A stretch of DNA of 64,000 nt from the NCBI GenBank assembly GCA_001281695.1, contig LJIE01000001.1, forward strand, positions 3,123,521-3,187,520, given 5' to 3'. This DNA is from a bacterium 336/3. Lineage in GTDB: Bacteria > Bacteroidota > Bacteroidia > Cytophagales > Thermonemataceae. A model generated the notes under the pieces. It made no database searches and had not been told where the DNA came from. It worked only from the letters and a program-made list of their open reading frames with translations. A program made the position numbers and the translations under genes. Positions 43,144 to 50,830 of the stretch are shown here, piece after piece; the stretch's first letter is position 1; every line of letters starts with the position of its first letter.

Positions 43144-43436
43144 TATGAAAAAAGAGTATTTATTCAGGCTGTTTTTCTTATTCTTGAGTGTCTTTTTAAG
43201 ACAATGATAATCAATTGAAAAGAAAAATATACTTCCTAATAAAATTAAAAAAATATAGTCAAAAAGTAGCTTATTATTGGAATGGAGAGTATATTGGAAC
43301 AACTCCTACCAACAATCAAGGTATTCGTATGTTGGAGTTTACACTCAAGAGTTCTTGGGCTGTAGATTGGATTAAAATTTTTGATAGCAAGCAAAATATC
43401 CTTTACCAAGAAGATTTCGATAAATGTCCCTAAAAC
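43144..43436 (+). pseudogene. Possible degraded small secreted-protein gene
   Basis: An ATG at 43144 opens a signal-peptide-like run (MKKEYLFRLFFLFLSVFL) that stops after 20 codons. In a frame shifted by two bases, a second run from about 43215 gives a compact, well-ordered sequence KVAYYWNGEYIGTTPTNN ... SSWAVDWIKIFDSKQNILYQEDFDKCP that stops at 43433. Together they look like one small secreted protein broken by a frameshift and stop. The second run could also be an independent short gene starting at TTG. Family unknown. Confidence 0.35.
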
Positions 43437-43437
43437 T

Positions 43438-43902
43438 ATGACAGTTCACTATCCTCCTACTCCACACCCTGCTACTTTCAGTACACCCAGTGTATTTTTG
43501 GCAGGCAGTATCGAAATGGGTAAAGCCATCGACTGGCAACAAGAAGTCATCAAACAACTCACAGATGCTCAGTGGAATGGTGCTGTATTAAACCCCAGAC
43601 GAGCAGATTGGGACTCCTCTTGGGAACAAAAAATAGAAAATCCTAAATTTAGAGAGCAAGTGGAATGGGAACTGGAAGGTTTAGAAAAAGCTACTTTAAT
43701 TATCTTTTATTTTGCACCCAAAACTTACTCTCCTATCACAATACTGGAGCTTGGCTTATTTGCCCAAAACAAAGAATGTGTAGTTTGCTGCCCTGAAGGC
43801 TTTTGGCGAAAAGGAAATATTGATATTGTTTGTGCAAGATATGGCGTTCCCCAAGTCCAGACCATTGAAGAGCTTACAAAAGCTATTTTGGAGTTGGGGT
43901 AG
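43438..43902 (+). CDS. Nucleoside 2-deoxyribosyltransferase-like protein
   Basis: From the ATG at 43438 the protein has 154 residues (the frame is open a little further upstream but overlaps the remnant before it). SVFLAGSIEMGKAIDWQQEVIKQL at 18-41 holds the phosphate-binding AGSI, NPRRADWDSSW follows, and FYFAPKTYSPITILELGLFAQNKECVVCCPEGFWRKGNIDIVC completes the Nuc_deoxyri_tr2 pattern with the conserved Glu. It may act on a nucleoside or nucleotide sugar bond; the substrate is unknown. Confidence 0.8.
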   Translation: MTVHYPPTPHPATFSTPSVFLAGSIEMGKAIDWQQEVIKQLTDAQWNGAVLNPRRADWDSSWEQKIENPKFREQVEWELEGLEKATLIIFYFAPKTYSPITILELGLFAQNKECVVCCPEGFWRKGNIDIVCARYGVPQVQTIEELTKAILELG

Positions 43903-44028
43903 ATTGTTCATATATCCTAGAATATGTGCATATATTCTATCTTACATTGATTATAGAATCTTAAATTATTTTTTGCAATGGCTTTCCAGCTATCAAATAG
44001 CTTTTTAAGAAATATGGAAAGTACAATT

Positions 44029-44724
44029 TTATTCATTCTTTTTTAGAAAGCAAGGCAATAGTATAGAATCCCCCTCCTTTGGTTCATAACTAATATTTTT
44101 ATTAAACATATGTATATTTACGCCAATTTCATGTTTATAGTTATAATTAAAATCATATAACCCTGTCCATTCAATGTTTTCCTTTTTAGCAATTTTCTCT
44201 AATGTTTCTCCTCTTTTTAGTTGGTAAAGGTAGTATCTTTTTTCACATCCATGTTCTTTTCTATAATTCTCAAAAAAATTTACAATTTTGCTAATAGTAG
44301 GGTTCTTCATAGATGAACTATCAAGAGGAATACTAATTGTTTCATCATAAGATATTTTAAAGGTTATAATCCTTTGTATGACCTTTGGTTTTAGTTCCTT
44401 TTTAACTGTACCATATCTTTTTCCTAATGAAAGTAGTTTTTCGTGAGTTAATTCTTGATTTAAGAACTGGATAAAATTATTATACCTATGTAATGAAGCA
44501 TAATAATGTATTTTATTATTAAAAACATGTTCATATACCCAAACATTACCTTTTTTATCTTTATCTTTAATAAGCTTTATGGCTATTATCTCTCCCAAAA
44601 CTTCTGTTAAAAAATAAAAATTATTTTCCAAATATATAGTTTGTGGCTTTTTAGAACTATGCTGACCATAGAGCCAAGGAATAATAATTGTATTTAATAA
44701 AATTATTAATAATATCTTTTTCAT
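44029..44724 (-). CDS. Secreted LysM-domain protein
   Basis: The 231-residue protein has a signal peptide (MKKILLIILLNTIIIPWLYG). The C-terminal 70 residues are a LysM-type domain: YYLYQLKRGETLEKIAKKENIEWTGLYDFN ... EGDSILLPC, which binds N-acetylglucosamine polymers such as peptidoglycan. The middle has no recognised domain. It starts five bases after the stop of the nucleotidyltransferase gene, so they share a transcript. Confidence 0.72.
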   Translation of the reverse strand: MKKILLIILLNTIIIPWLYGQHSSKKPQTIYLENNFYFLTEVLGEIIAIKLIKDKDKKGNVWVYEHVFNNKIHYYASLHRYNNFIQFLNQELTHEKLLSLGKRYGTVKKELKPKVIQRIITFKISYDETISIPLDSSSMKNPTISKIVNFFENYRKEHGCEKRYYLYQLKRGETLEKIAKKENIEWTGLYDFNYNYKHEIGVNIHMFNKNISYEPKEGDSILLPCFLKKNE

Positions 44725-44729
44725 TCATA

Positions 44730-45722
44730 CTACAAATTAATCTCTGCATTATCTCCAATACTCAAAACATAGCTTTCGCCTTTCAGGGAGCTGTCATTTC
44801 CTACGATAGAATCTTTGAGAACCACATTCGAGAGTTCACTGTAAGAGCCTATAATAGAGTTCGATACAATCGCATTCTCAAGAATAGTATCCTCACCAAT
44901 TGCCACATTAGGTCCAATAATAGAATTATTGATTTGGCAATTTACACCAATACTCACAGGAGGGATAATAATGGTGTTGGGATAAGTATTGACTGTGTTT
45001 TTAAATTCCGATTTATTGAGCAAAATGGCATTGGCTTCTAGAAGCGTTTCACGTTTCCCACAATCGTACCAATGTTCTACGGTCATAGTTTGGATGTTTT
45101 CACCTTTTTCGACCATGTACATCAGTACATCTGTGAGGTAGTATTCATTTTGGTTTTTCTTGTTCTTCTGCATCAAAAAGTGTATTCCTTCTAAAAAAAG
45201 AGGAATATTTTTCACTTTATACACGCCCACAAGTGCCAGATTCGATTTTGGGATTTTGGGTTTTTCTATCAAACTGATTACTTCACCTTTTTTACCTACT
45301 TGCACAATTCCGAAAAGCATTGGATTACTCACTTTCTTAATACCCACCACCGAATTTTTATTTTTCAAAAGGCTTTTGTAATCTAATGGGGCAATGGTAT
45401 CACCGAGTACAATCAGAATATCCTGTTCTTTTTCGTAAGTATGTTTTGCTACCCACAAAGCATGAGCAGAACCTTCTCTGGGTTCTTGTGTTACAAATTC
45501 GGCTTCTATTTTATTCTGGTAATGCGTTTTGATAAAATCTTCTACTTTTTCGCCCATGTACCCCAACACAAATACAAACTCTTTGAAGCCATAGCTAATT
45601 AAATCATCAACGATGTGAGCCAAAATGGGCTTTCCTGCAATAGGAACAAGGGTTTTGGGTTGTGTGTGTGTATGCGGACGCAAACGCATGCCAGCTCCCG
45701 CCACAGGAATAATTACTTTCAT
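44730..45722 (-). CDS. Sugar-phosphate nucleotidyltransferase with left-handed beta-helix tail
   Basis: The 330-residue enzyme starts KVIIPVAGAGMRLRPHTHTQPKTLVPIAGKPI, the nucleotide-binding loop of RmlA/GlmU-type enzymes, and keeps VVGIKKVSNPMLFGIVQV and EYYLTDVLMYMVEKG. The last 90 residues hold hexapeptide repeats (SIGVNCQINNSIIGPNVAIGEDTILENAIV) as in GlmU or ManC-like proteins. Glucose-1-phosphate thymidylyltransferase of the long RmlA type is the best guess; the sugar is not certain. Confidence 0.82.
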   Translation of the reverse strand: MKVIIPVAGAGMRLRPHTHTQPKTLVPIAGKPILAHIVDDLISYGFKEFVFVLGYMGEKVEDFIKTHYQNKIEAEFVTQEPREGSAHALWVAKHTYEKEQDILIVLGDTIAPLDYKSLLKNKNSVVGIKKVSNPMLFGIVQVGKKGEVISLIEKPKIPKSNLALVGVYKVKNIPLFLEGIHFLMQKNKKNQNEYYLTDVLMYMVEKGENIQTMTVEHWYDCGKRETLLEANAILLNKSEFKNTVNTYPNTIIIPPVSIGVNCQINNSIIGPNVAIGEDTILENAIVSNSIIGSYSELSNVVLKDSIVGNDSSLKGESYVLSIGDNAEINL

Positions 45723-45870
45723 AGCTTAGTTTTAATGCTAAATGTTTTTAATGCTAAGTTGTAAATATTTGAAAACTAAATTTCAAACGATAATTGTTCA
45801 TTGCTTAATGTTCAACGACAACTGTTCAAATTTAGAACTTAATTGTAAAATTTCAAACCTATTCACCTAA

Positions 45871-45902
45871 TTTGGTGTTTTACTTACGAAATCGTATATT
45901 TG
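45871..45902 (+). promoter_or_regulatory. Complete Bacteroidota promoter for mrp
   Basis: TTTG at 45871-45874, 20 bases, then TATATTTG at 45895-45902, which ends 19 bases before the mrp ATG. Both elements are exact. Confidence 0.8.
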
Positions 45903-45921
45903 TAAAATTTTTAAAGATTCT

Positions 45922-47016
45922 ATGACTACCCAACAAGTATTGCAAGCCCTTTCTACAGTTCAGGAGCCAGACCTTAAAAAAGATTTGGTTACGCTCAACA
46001 TGATTCGTGATGTACGTGTAGAAGGTAGCAATGTATTTTTTACAGTTGTTCTTACTACCCCAGCTTGTCCTCTGAAAGAAAAAATTCGCAAAGATTGTGA
46101 GGAAGCTATTCATCAAATAAACCCCGATGTTGTTGTAAACATCAATATGACAGCAGAAGTAACTTCTATCTTGAAGTCTGCTGTAATGCCTGATGTAAAA
46201 AACATCATCGCTGTTGCTTCTGGCAAAGGTGGTGTCGGAAAATCTACGGTTACAGCCAATTTAGCCATTGCACTTGCACAAATGGGTGCAAGAGTAGGCT
46301 TGGTAGATGCAGATATTTTTGGTCCTTCCATGCCTATTATGTTTGGTATCGAACACGAAGTTCCAGCTATGGAGGAAGTAAATGGTAAGCCTTCTATCAT
46401 TCCTATTGAGCAATATGGCGTAAAAATTATGTCTATGGGCTTGATTCCACAAGCCAAACAAGGTGCTGTGGTTTGGAGAGGTCCTATGGCAAGCAAAGCC
46501 CTCATGCAATTTTTAGGAGATACTTATTGGGGCGAATTGGATTATTTGCTTGTAGATATGCCTCCAGGTACAAGTGATATTCATCTTACACTTGCTCAGG
46601 CTGTTTCTGTAACAGGTGCAATTATTGTAACAACCCCACAAAAAGTAGCATTGGCAGATGCTCAAAAAGGTTTGGCAATGTTCCAACAAGGTACAATCAA
46701 TATTCCTGTTTTGGGTGTTGTCGAAAATATGGCTTACTTTACTCCTGCTGAACTACCTCAAAACAAATATTATATTTTTGGTAGAGATGGTGGAAAAGTA
46801 ATGGCAGAACGCTATAATGTACCATTTTTGGGTGAAGTACCATTGGTACAAAGTATCAGAGAAGCTGGTGATATAGGCAGACCTATTATTGCACAAGGTG
46901 AAGAAGATTCTCCTACCTATATTGCATTCAAACAAATTGCTGAAAACTTGGCTCGCCAAGTGGCTATCCGAAATGCATCCTTACCACAAACACAACGTGT
47001 GGAAATTAAAGTTTAA
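45922..47016 (+). CDS. mrp: Mrp/ApbC-family Fe-S cluster carrier ATPase (no C-terminal CxxC)
   Basis: The 364-residue protein has a MIP18/DUF59 domain (1-75), then a deviant-Walker P-loop domain with GKGGVGKSTVTANLAIALAQ at 101-120, LVDADIFGPSMPIMFG and DMPPGTSDIHLTLAQ. Mrp proteins carry a bridging [4Fe-4S] cluster for delivery to target enzymes, bound by a CxxC in the ENM-following loop. In this protein that loop reads VVENMAYFTPAELPQNKYY with no cysteine; only Cys49 and Cys58 exist, in the DUF59 part. It is followed by an Nfu-type scaffold. Confidence 0.92.
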   Translation: MTTQQVLQALSTVQEPDLKKDLVTLNMIRDVRVEGSNVFFTVVLTTPACPLKEKIRKDCEEAIHQINPDVVVNINMTAEVTSILKSAVMPDVKNIIAVASGKGGVGKSTVTANLAIALAQMGARVGLVDADIFGPSMPIMFGIEHEVPAMEEVNGKPSIIPIEQYGVKIMSMGLIPQAKQGAVVWRGPMASKALMQFLGDTYWGELDYLLVDMPPGTSDIHLTLAQAVSVTGAIIVTTPQKVALADAQKGLAMFQQGTINIPVLGVVENMAYFTPAELPQNKYYIFGRDGGKVMAERYNVPFLGEVPLVQSIREAGDIGRPIIAQGEEDSPTYIAFKQIAENLARQVAIRNASLPQTQRVEIKV

Positions 47017-47026
47017 AAAAAGAAAA

Positions 47027-47089
47027 AAACCTATAAGGTTTGAAATTATTTGTATATATTGTTGTAATTGATTAAGACCTTATAGGTTT
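47027..47089. repeat. Inverted-repeat cassette between mrp and the Nfu gene
   Basis: AAACCTATAAGG (47027-47038) and CCTTATAGGTTT (47078-47089) are exact inverted 12-base arms around a 39-base loop. The same arms recur on the other side of the Nfu gene. No T run follows, so a simple terminator is doubtful. Confidence 0.6.
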
Positions 47090-47112
47090 CAGCATAATAA
47101 AAATCATTGATT

Positions 47113-47358
47113 ATGAACTTATTAGAAAGAGTAGAAAAAGCCCTTGACAATATTCGCCCTTATCTGGAAACTGATGGAGGAAATGTAAAGGTTTTAGAAA
47201 TTACAGCAGAGAATGTTGTAAAGTTGGAGTTGTTGGGCTCTTGTAGCAGTTGTCCTATGTCTATCATGACGTTCAAGGCAGGTATCGAAGAAGCCATCCG
47301 TAAAGCCGTTCCCGAAATTGCAAGCATTGAAGCTGTGAATTTAACAGCAATGGTGTAG
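47113..47358 (+). CDS. Nfu-type (NifU C-terminal) Fe-S scaffold protein
   Basis: From the ATG at 47113 the protein has 81 residues: RVEKALDNIRPYLETDGGNVKVLEI and GSCSSCPMSIMTFKAGIEEAIRKAVPE. The CSSC pair binds a [4Fe-4S] cluster for transfer to client proteins. It is only the Nfu domain with no A-type or N-terminal NifU part. The gene follows mrp with 96 bases between, filled by an inverted repeat. Confidence 0.93.
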   Translation: MNLLERVEKALDNIRPYLETDGGNVKVLEITAENVVKLELLGSCSSCPMSIMTFKAGIEEAIRKAVPEIASIEAVNLTAMV

Positions 47359-47384
47359 TATTCTATTTATTTTTTGATAAACAG

Positions 47385-47442
47385 CCTATAAGGTTTGAGA
47401 CTTAAAATTTATATTTTAGGCTCTCAATATAAACCTTATAGG
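47385..47442. repeat. Inverted-repeat cassette after the Nfu gene
   Basis: CCTATAAGGTTT (47385-47396) and AAACCTTATAGG (47431-47442) are exact inverted arms, with inner pairing of GAGA with TCTC and TAAAAT with ATTTTA. It can fold into one long stem. A T-rich tract follows from 47443, so it can also end transcription of the Nfu gene. Confidence 0.65.
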
Positions 47443-47591
47443 TTTCCTTTTTTATAGATACAACTAAAATTTCCAGTCAAATTTACTTCTCAAAATATTT
47501 CAATATAACTAACTTATTATCAACATCTTAAATATAAAAAATTCTACTTCCAAAATCCCAAAAAATATTAGAAAAAACGCTGATTTCTAAT

Positions 47592-47599
47592 TATCTTTG
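47592..47599 (+). promoter_or_regulatory. -7 element upstream of parE
   Basis: TATCTTTG, an exact TAnnTTTG, 24 bases before the ATG at 47624. It overlaps the non-ATG start of the longest frame (47597), ruling that start out. No clear -33 element. Confidence 0.55.
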
Positions 47600-47623
47600 C
47601 CTAGATATAACTACATAAATATT

Positions 47624-49492
47624 ATGGCGACAAATCCGAATAATTACAACGAGGAAAGCATTAAATCGTTAGAGCCACGTGAGCATATTCGCTTACGCCC
47701 TGGTATGTATATTGGCAAACTGGGAGATGGTTCTGCACAAGATGATGGTATCTATGTACTTGTCAAAGAAATTATTGACAACTCCATAGATGAGTACACA
47801 ATGGGCTTTGGCTCTAAAATAGAAATTGATGTTACAGAACGTTTGGTGAAGGTCAGAGACTACGGAAGAGGTATTCCGTTAGGGAAAGTGATAGATTGCG
47901 TTTCTAAAATCAATACAGGGGGTAAATACGACTCTTCAGTATTTCAGAAGTCAGTTGGCTTGAATGGTGTGGGTACAAAAGCTGTAAATGCTCTTTCTGC
48001 ATACTTTAAGGTACAATCTGTACGTGATGGACAAACCAAAGTAGCTGAATTTACTCAAGGAAAGCTTGTCAATGATTATCCAGTAGAATCATGTACAGAT
48101 AAAAATGGTACACTTACCATTTTTGAACCAGACGATACAATTTTCAAGAATTTTAATTTCATACCCCATTATCTTGAAGACCAGATTTGGAATTATGCAT
48201 ACCTCAATGCAGGTTTAAAGGTTATTTTCAATAAACAAGAGTATTTTTCTAAAAATGGATTGCTCGATTTGTTGCAACGTAAAACCAACGAAGACGAAAT
48301 CCGTTATCCAATTATCCACTTACAAGGTAATGATATAGAGTTTGCTATGACACATGGCAACCAATATGGAGAAGAATACTACTCGTTTGTAAACGGACAA
48401 TATACTACACAAGGTGGAACGCATTTGGCAGCTTTCAGAGAAGCTCTTGTTAAAACTGTTAGAGAATTTTATAAGAAGGATTTTGATGCAGCAGACATCA
48501 GGGCATCTGTGATTGCTACTGTGAGTATCAGAGTTCAAGAACCTGTTTTTGAATCTCAAACAAAAACAAAATTGGGTTCTACAAATATTGCCCCTTCCGA
48601 TAACTCGCCCACTGTCAGAGCTTTTGTAAACGATTTTGTTAAAAAATCGTTGGATGATTTCTTACACAAAAATCCTCAAACTGCTGAAGCAATTTTAAAA
48701 CGTATTTTACAATCAGAAAGAGAGCGTAAAGACATCGCAGGCATCAAGAAACTTGCTAACGAAAGGGCTAAAAAAGCTAATTTGCACAACAAAAAACTTC
48801 GTGATTGTAGAATACACTACGAAGACCAGAAAAATGAGTTTCGCCACGAAACTACTTTGTTTATTACCGAAGGGGATTCAGCAAGTGGTTCTATCACAAA
48901 AGCTCGAAATCCTCAATTACAAGCAGTTTTTTCTTTGCGTGGAAAGCCCCTAAATTGCTTCAATCTTACAAAGAAAATTGTGTACGAGAATGAAGAGTTT
49001 AATTTGCTTCAACATGCCTTAAATATTGAAGATGGTTTAGAAGGTTTGCGTTATAACAGAATTGTATTGGCTACAGATGCTGATGTGGATGGAATGCACA
49101 TCCGATTACTGATGATGACATTTTTCTTGCAATTTTTCCCAGATTTAGTAAGAAATGGACATTTGTATATTCTCGAAACGCCTTTGTTTAGAGTACGCAA
49201 CAAGCAAAAGACTTTCTATTGCTACACAGAACAAGAAAAACAAAAAGCTATTAGACAGCTTGGTGGAAATCCCGAAATTACTCGTTTCAAAGGACTTGGA
49301 GAGATTTCGCCTGATGAATTTGGTGGTTTTATTGGCGAAAATATTCGCCTTGAGCCTGTAATTCTCAGAGAGCATACCAACATTCATAAGATTTTGGAGT
49401 ATTATATGGGTAAGAATACGCCTGTTCGTCAGGAGTTTATCATCAACAATCTCCGATTAGAACTCGATGAAGTAGAAGCTGAAATTGCTTAA
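47624..49492 (+). CDS. parE: DNA topoisomerase IV subunit B
   Basis: From the ATG at 47624 the protein has 622 residues. The GHKL ATPase part shows [48 protein letters not shown] and [26 protein letters not shown]. The TOPRIM part has [18 protein letters not shown] and [16 protein letters not shown]. Length and IDNSIDEY context fit ParE rather than GyrB, but the two are close relatives. It unlinks daughter chromosomes together with ParC, whose gene is not in the window. A terminator follows. Confidence 0.9.
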   Translation: MATNPNNYNEESIKSLEPREHIRLRPGMYIGKLGDGSAQDDGIYVLVKEIIDNSIDEYTMGFGSKIEIDVTERLVKVRDYGRGIPLGKVIDCVSKINTGGKYDSSVFQKSVGLNGVGTKAVNALSAYFKVQSVRDGQTKVAEFTQGKLVNDYPVESCTDKNGTLTIFEPDDTIFKNFNFIPHYLEDQIWNYAYLNAGLKVIFNKQEYFSKNGLLDLLQRKTNEDEIRYPIIHLQGNDIEFAMTHGNQYGEEYYSFVNGQYTTQGGTHLAAFREALVKTVREFYKKDFDAADIRASVIATVSIRVQEPVFESQTKTKLGSTNIAPSDNSPTVRAFVNDFVKKSLDDFLHKNPQTAEAILKRILQSERERKDIAGIKKLANERAKKANLHNKKLRDCRIHYEDQKNEFRHETTLFITEGDSASGSITKARNPQLQAVFSLRGKPLNCFNLTKKIVYENEEFNLLQHALNIEDGLEGLRYNRIVLATDADVDGMHIRLLMMTFFLQFFPDLVRNGHLYILETPLFRVRNKQKTFYCYTEQEKQKAIRQLGGNPEITRFKGLGEISPDEFGGFIGENIRLEPVILREHTNIHKILEYYMGKNTPVRQEFIINNLRLELDEVEAEIA

Positions 49493-49497
49493 AAAGC

Positions 49498-49527
49498 AAA
49501 AGCCTGAATTTTACATTCAGGCTTTTT
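49498..49527 (+). terminator. Terminator after parE
   Basis: AAAAGCCTGAAT, short loop, ATTCAGGCTTTT, followed by more T residues, six bases past the parE stop. Confidence 0.87.
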
Positions 49528-49564
49528 TTATGAAGAAGTATTTGTTTTTTATGTTGAAAAGCAG

Positions 49565-49726
49565 TTAAATCAGACCGATTTGAACAACTGCTTTTACCTT
49601 AGTAATGAATGGATTGGTAGTGATGGAAGCATCAATATATTTTAATACAGAAAGTGTTACAATCACCATCACGAATCTTTTCAAGAAGATAAGGTTTTTG
49701 GTTTGGGTTGAATTTAAATGTTTCAT
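49565..49726 (-). CDS. Possible small membrane protein, 53 residues
   Basis: A short minus-strand frame in the 670-base gap after parE. The product starts MKHLNSTQTKNLIFLKRF and then has a hydrophobic stretch VMVIVTLSVLKYI. A TAATTTTG element (minus strand, 49768-49775) lies about 40 bases upstream, which argues for expression. No family recognised and the frame could be chance. Confidence 0.3.
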   Translation of the reverse strand: MKHLNSTQTKNLIFLKRFVMVIVTLSVLKYIDASITTNPFITKVKAVVQIGLI

Positions 49727-49957
49727 AGATTTAAAATTTTAGCTCGTCTTAAGGTGTTTTGCTGTTACAAAATTAAATATTGTTTTTCAAATAAAAAAAT
49801 CCAAAAAACAGAATAAAAAACAAAATAAAACCAATTAAAAAGAATAAAAATCTAAATTAATTTATAAAACCAAACACTATACTTATATTGCTCAAAGGGC
49901 AGTATTTTCTTCTGAAAATTCAGGTTGCAAATTTTTTTTATATGTTTTTACAGAATT

Positions 49958-50043
49958 GTCATTGCGACTGCGAACAACGTGAAGCAGGAAGCAATCTAAG
50001 CCTTCAAGATTACTTCACCTCACTTTGTTCAGTTCGTAATGAC
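49958..50043. repeat. Long imperfect palindrome upstream of the yceI gene
   Basis: GTCATTGCGACTG and AGTTCGTAATGAC are inverted, then GAACAACGTGAAG pairs with the later CACTTTGTTC, and GAAGCAATC with GATTACTTC. The arms meet around the centre near 50000. This resembles the GTCATTGCGA-type intergenic palindromes of many bacteria. The rest of the gap (49727-49957) is AT-rich with no clear signal beyond the -7 element of the small frame. Confidence 0.6.
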
Positions 50044-50074
50044 GTTTTTTCATGTTGAATAAAGTGAAGCATAC

Positions 50075-50105
50075 TTGCCTTTTTTAATGTTATAACATAT
50101 ATTTG
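50075..50105 (+). promoter_or_regulatory. Complete Bacteroidota promoter for the yceI gene
   Basis: TTG at 50075-50077, 20 bases, then TATATTTG at 50098-50105. It ends one base before the longest frame's first ATG (50107), which therefore cannot be the start, and supports the ATG at 50164. Confidence 0.78.
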
Positions 50106-50163
50106 CATGAATCTTTCAAAAGCATTCATTTTCTTATTTTTTAATTTTAAACCAAACCAAAAC

Positions 50164-50763
50164 ATGAAAAATTTATTTTCTACAGTGGCAATAGCACTTT
50201 TTGTTATTCTGAGTGCTTTTAGCTTTATCAAAACTGTAAACTATAACGTAGATACCAAAGCTAGTAATCTTACTTGGGTAGGTTACAAAGTAGGTGGTAA
50301 ACACAATGGTGATTTAAAACTTACAGACGGTAAAATCACTATGTCAGGTGCAAATATCACAAGTGCCTCTTTTACCATAGATATGACTTCCATGACTGTA
50401 TTGGATTTACAGGGAGGAATGGCTGAAAAATTATTAGGTCACCTGAAAAGTGATGATTTCTTTAGTGTTGCAAAATATCCTAAAGCATCTTTTGAGCTAA
50501 CCAAAGCTACAAGTACAGGAAAAAACACTTATGATGTTACAGGAAAGTTAACCATCAAAGGTATTAGCAAAGATATTACTTTCCCGATAACCGTAGATGC
50601 AAACAGCATGAAGCTAACAGCAAAAGGCACATTGAAAGTAGACCGTACCAAATGGGACATTATGTACCGTTCTAGCCTTGCTGGCACTGCTGCTGATAAA
50701 CTGATTGACAACGAATTTGAAATTGGTTTGAATATTGTAGCTAATAATAGTAACAGTAAATAA
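50164..50763 (+). CDS. YceI-family secreted lipid-binding protein
   Basis: From the ATG at 50164 the protein has 199 residues with a signal peptide (MKNLFSTVAIALFVILSAFS). The YceI barrel is clear: YNVDTKASNLTWVGYKVGGKHNGDLKLTDG, SFTIDMTSMTVLD, HLKSDDFFSVAKYPKASFELTKA, GKLTIKGISKDITFPI and TLKVDRTKWDIMYRSS. YceI proteins are lipocalin-like and bind isoprenoids or similar lipids in the periplasm. The promoter decides the start. A shortened paralogue lies 2.3 kb downstream. Confidence 0.92.
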   Translation: MKNLFSTVAIALFVILSAFSFIKTVNYNVDTKASNLTWVGYKVGGKHNGDLKLTDGKITMSGANITSASFTIDMTSMTVLDLQGGMAEKLLGHLKSDDFFSVAKYPKASFELTKATSTGKNTYDVTGKLTIKGISKDITFPITVDANSMKLTAKGTLKVDRTKWDIMYRSSLAGTAADKLIDNEFEIGLNIVANNSNSK

Positions 50764-50790
50764 TAGATTTTTATTTTACTTTAATATAAA

Positions 50791-50818
50791 GAAAGGTACA
50801 GTTTAGGCTGTACCTTTC
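50791..50818. terminator. Bidirectional terminator after the yceI gene
   Basis: GAAAGGTACAG, loop TTTAGG, CTGTACCTTTC: an 11-base-pair stem between convergent genes. Confidence 0.85.
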
Positions 50819-50830
50819 CTTATTTTTGTT

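Noticed and set aside
43093-43302. Minus-strand 69-codon frame after the coiled-coil lipoprotein gene
   Set aside because: It begins in a low-complexity AT-rich stretch and overlaps the forward remnant; no supporting signal.
43918-43939. Stem-loop TAGAATAT / ATATTCTA after the deoxyribosyltransferase-like gene
   Set aside because: Only eight AT-rich base pairs and no T run; too weak to call a terminator.
45788-45828. Two similar short blocks (CGATAATTGTTCA and CGACAACTGTTCA) before mrp
   Set aside because: Only two imperfect copies upstream of the promoter; could be chance in AT-rich DNA.
45854-45861. Minus-strand TAGGTTTG as a promoter for the nucleotidyltransferase gene
   Set aside because: It matches TAnnTTTG but lies about 130 bases upstream of the start with no -33 element; not supported.
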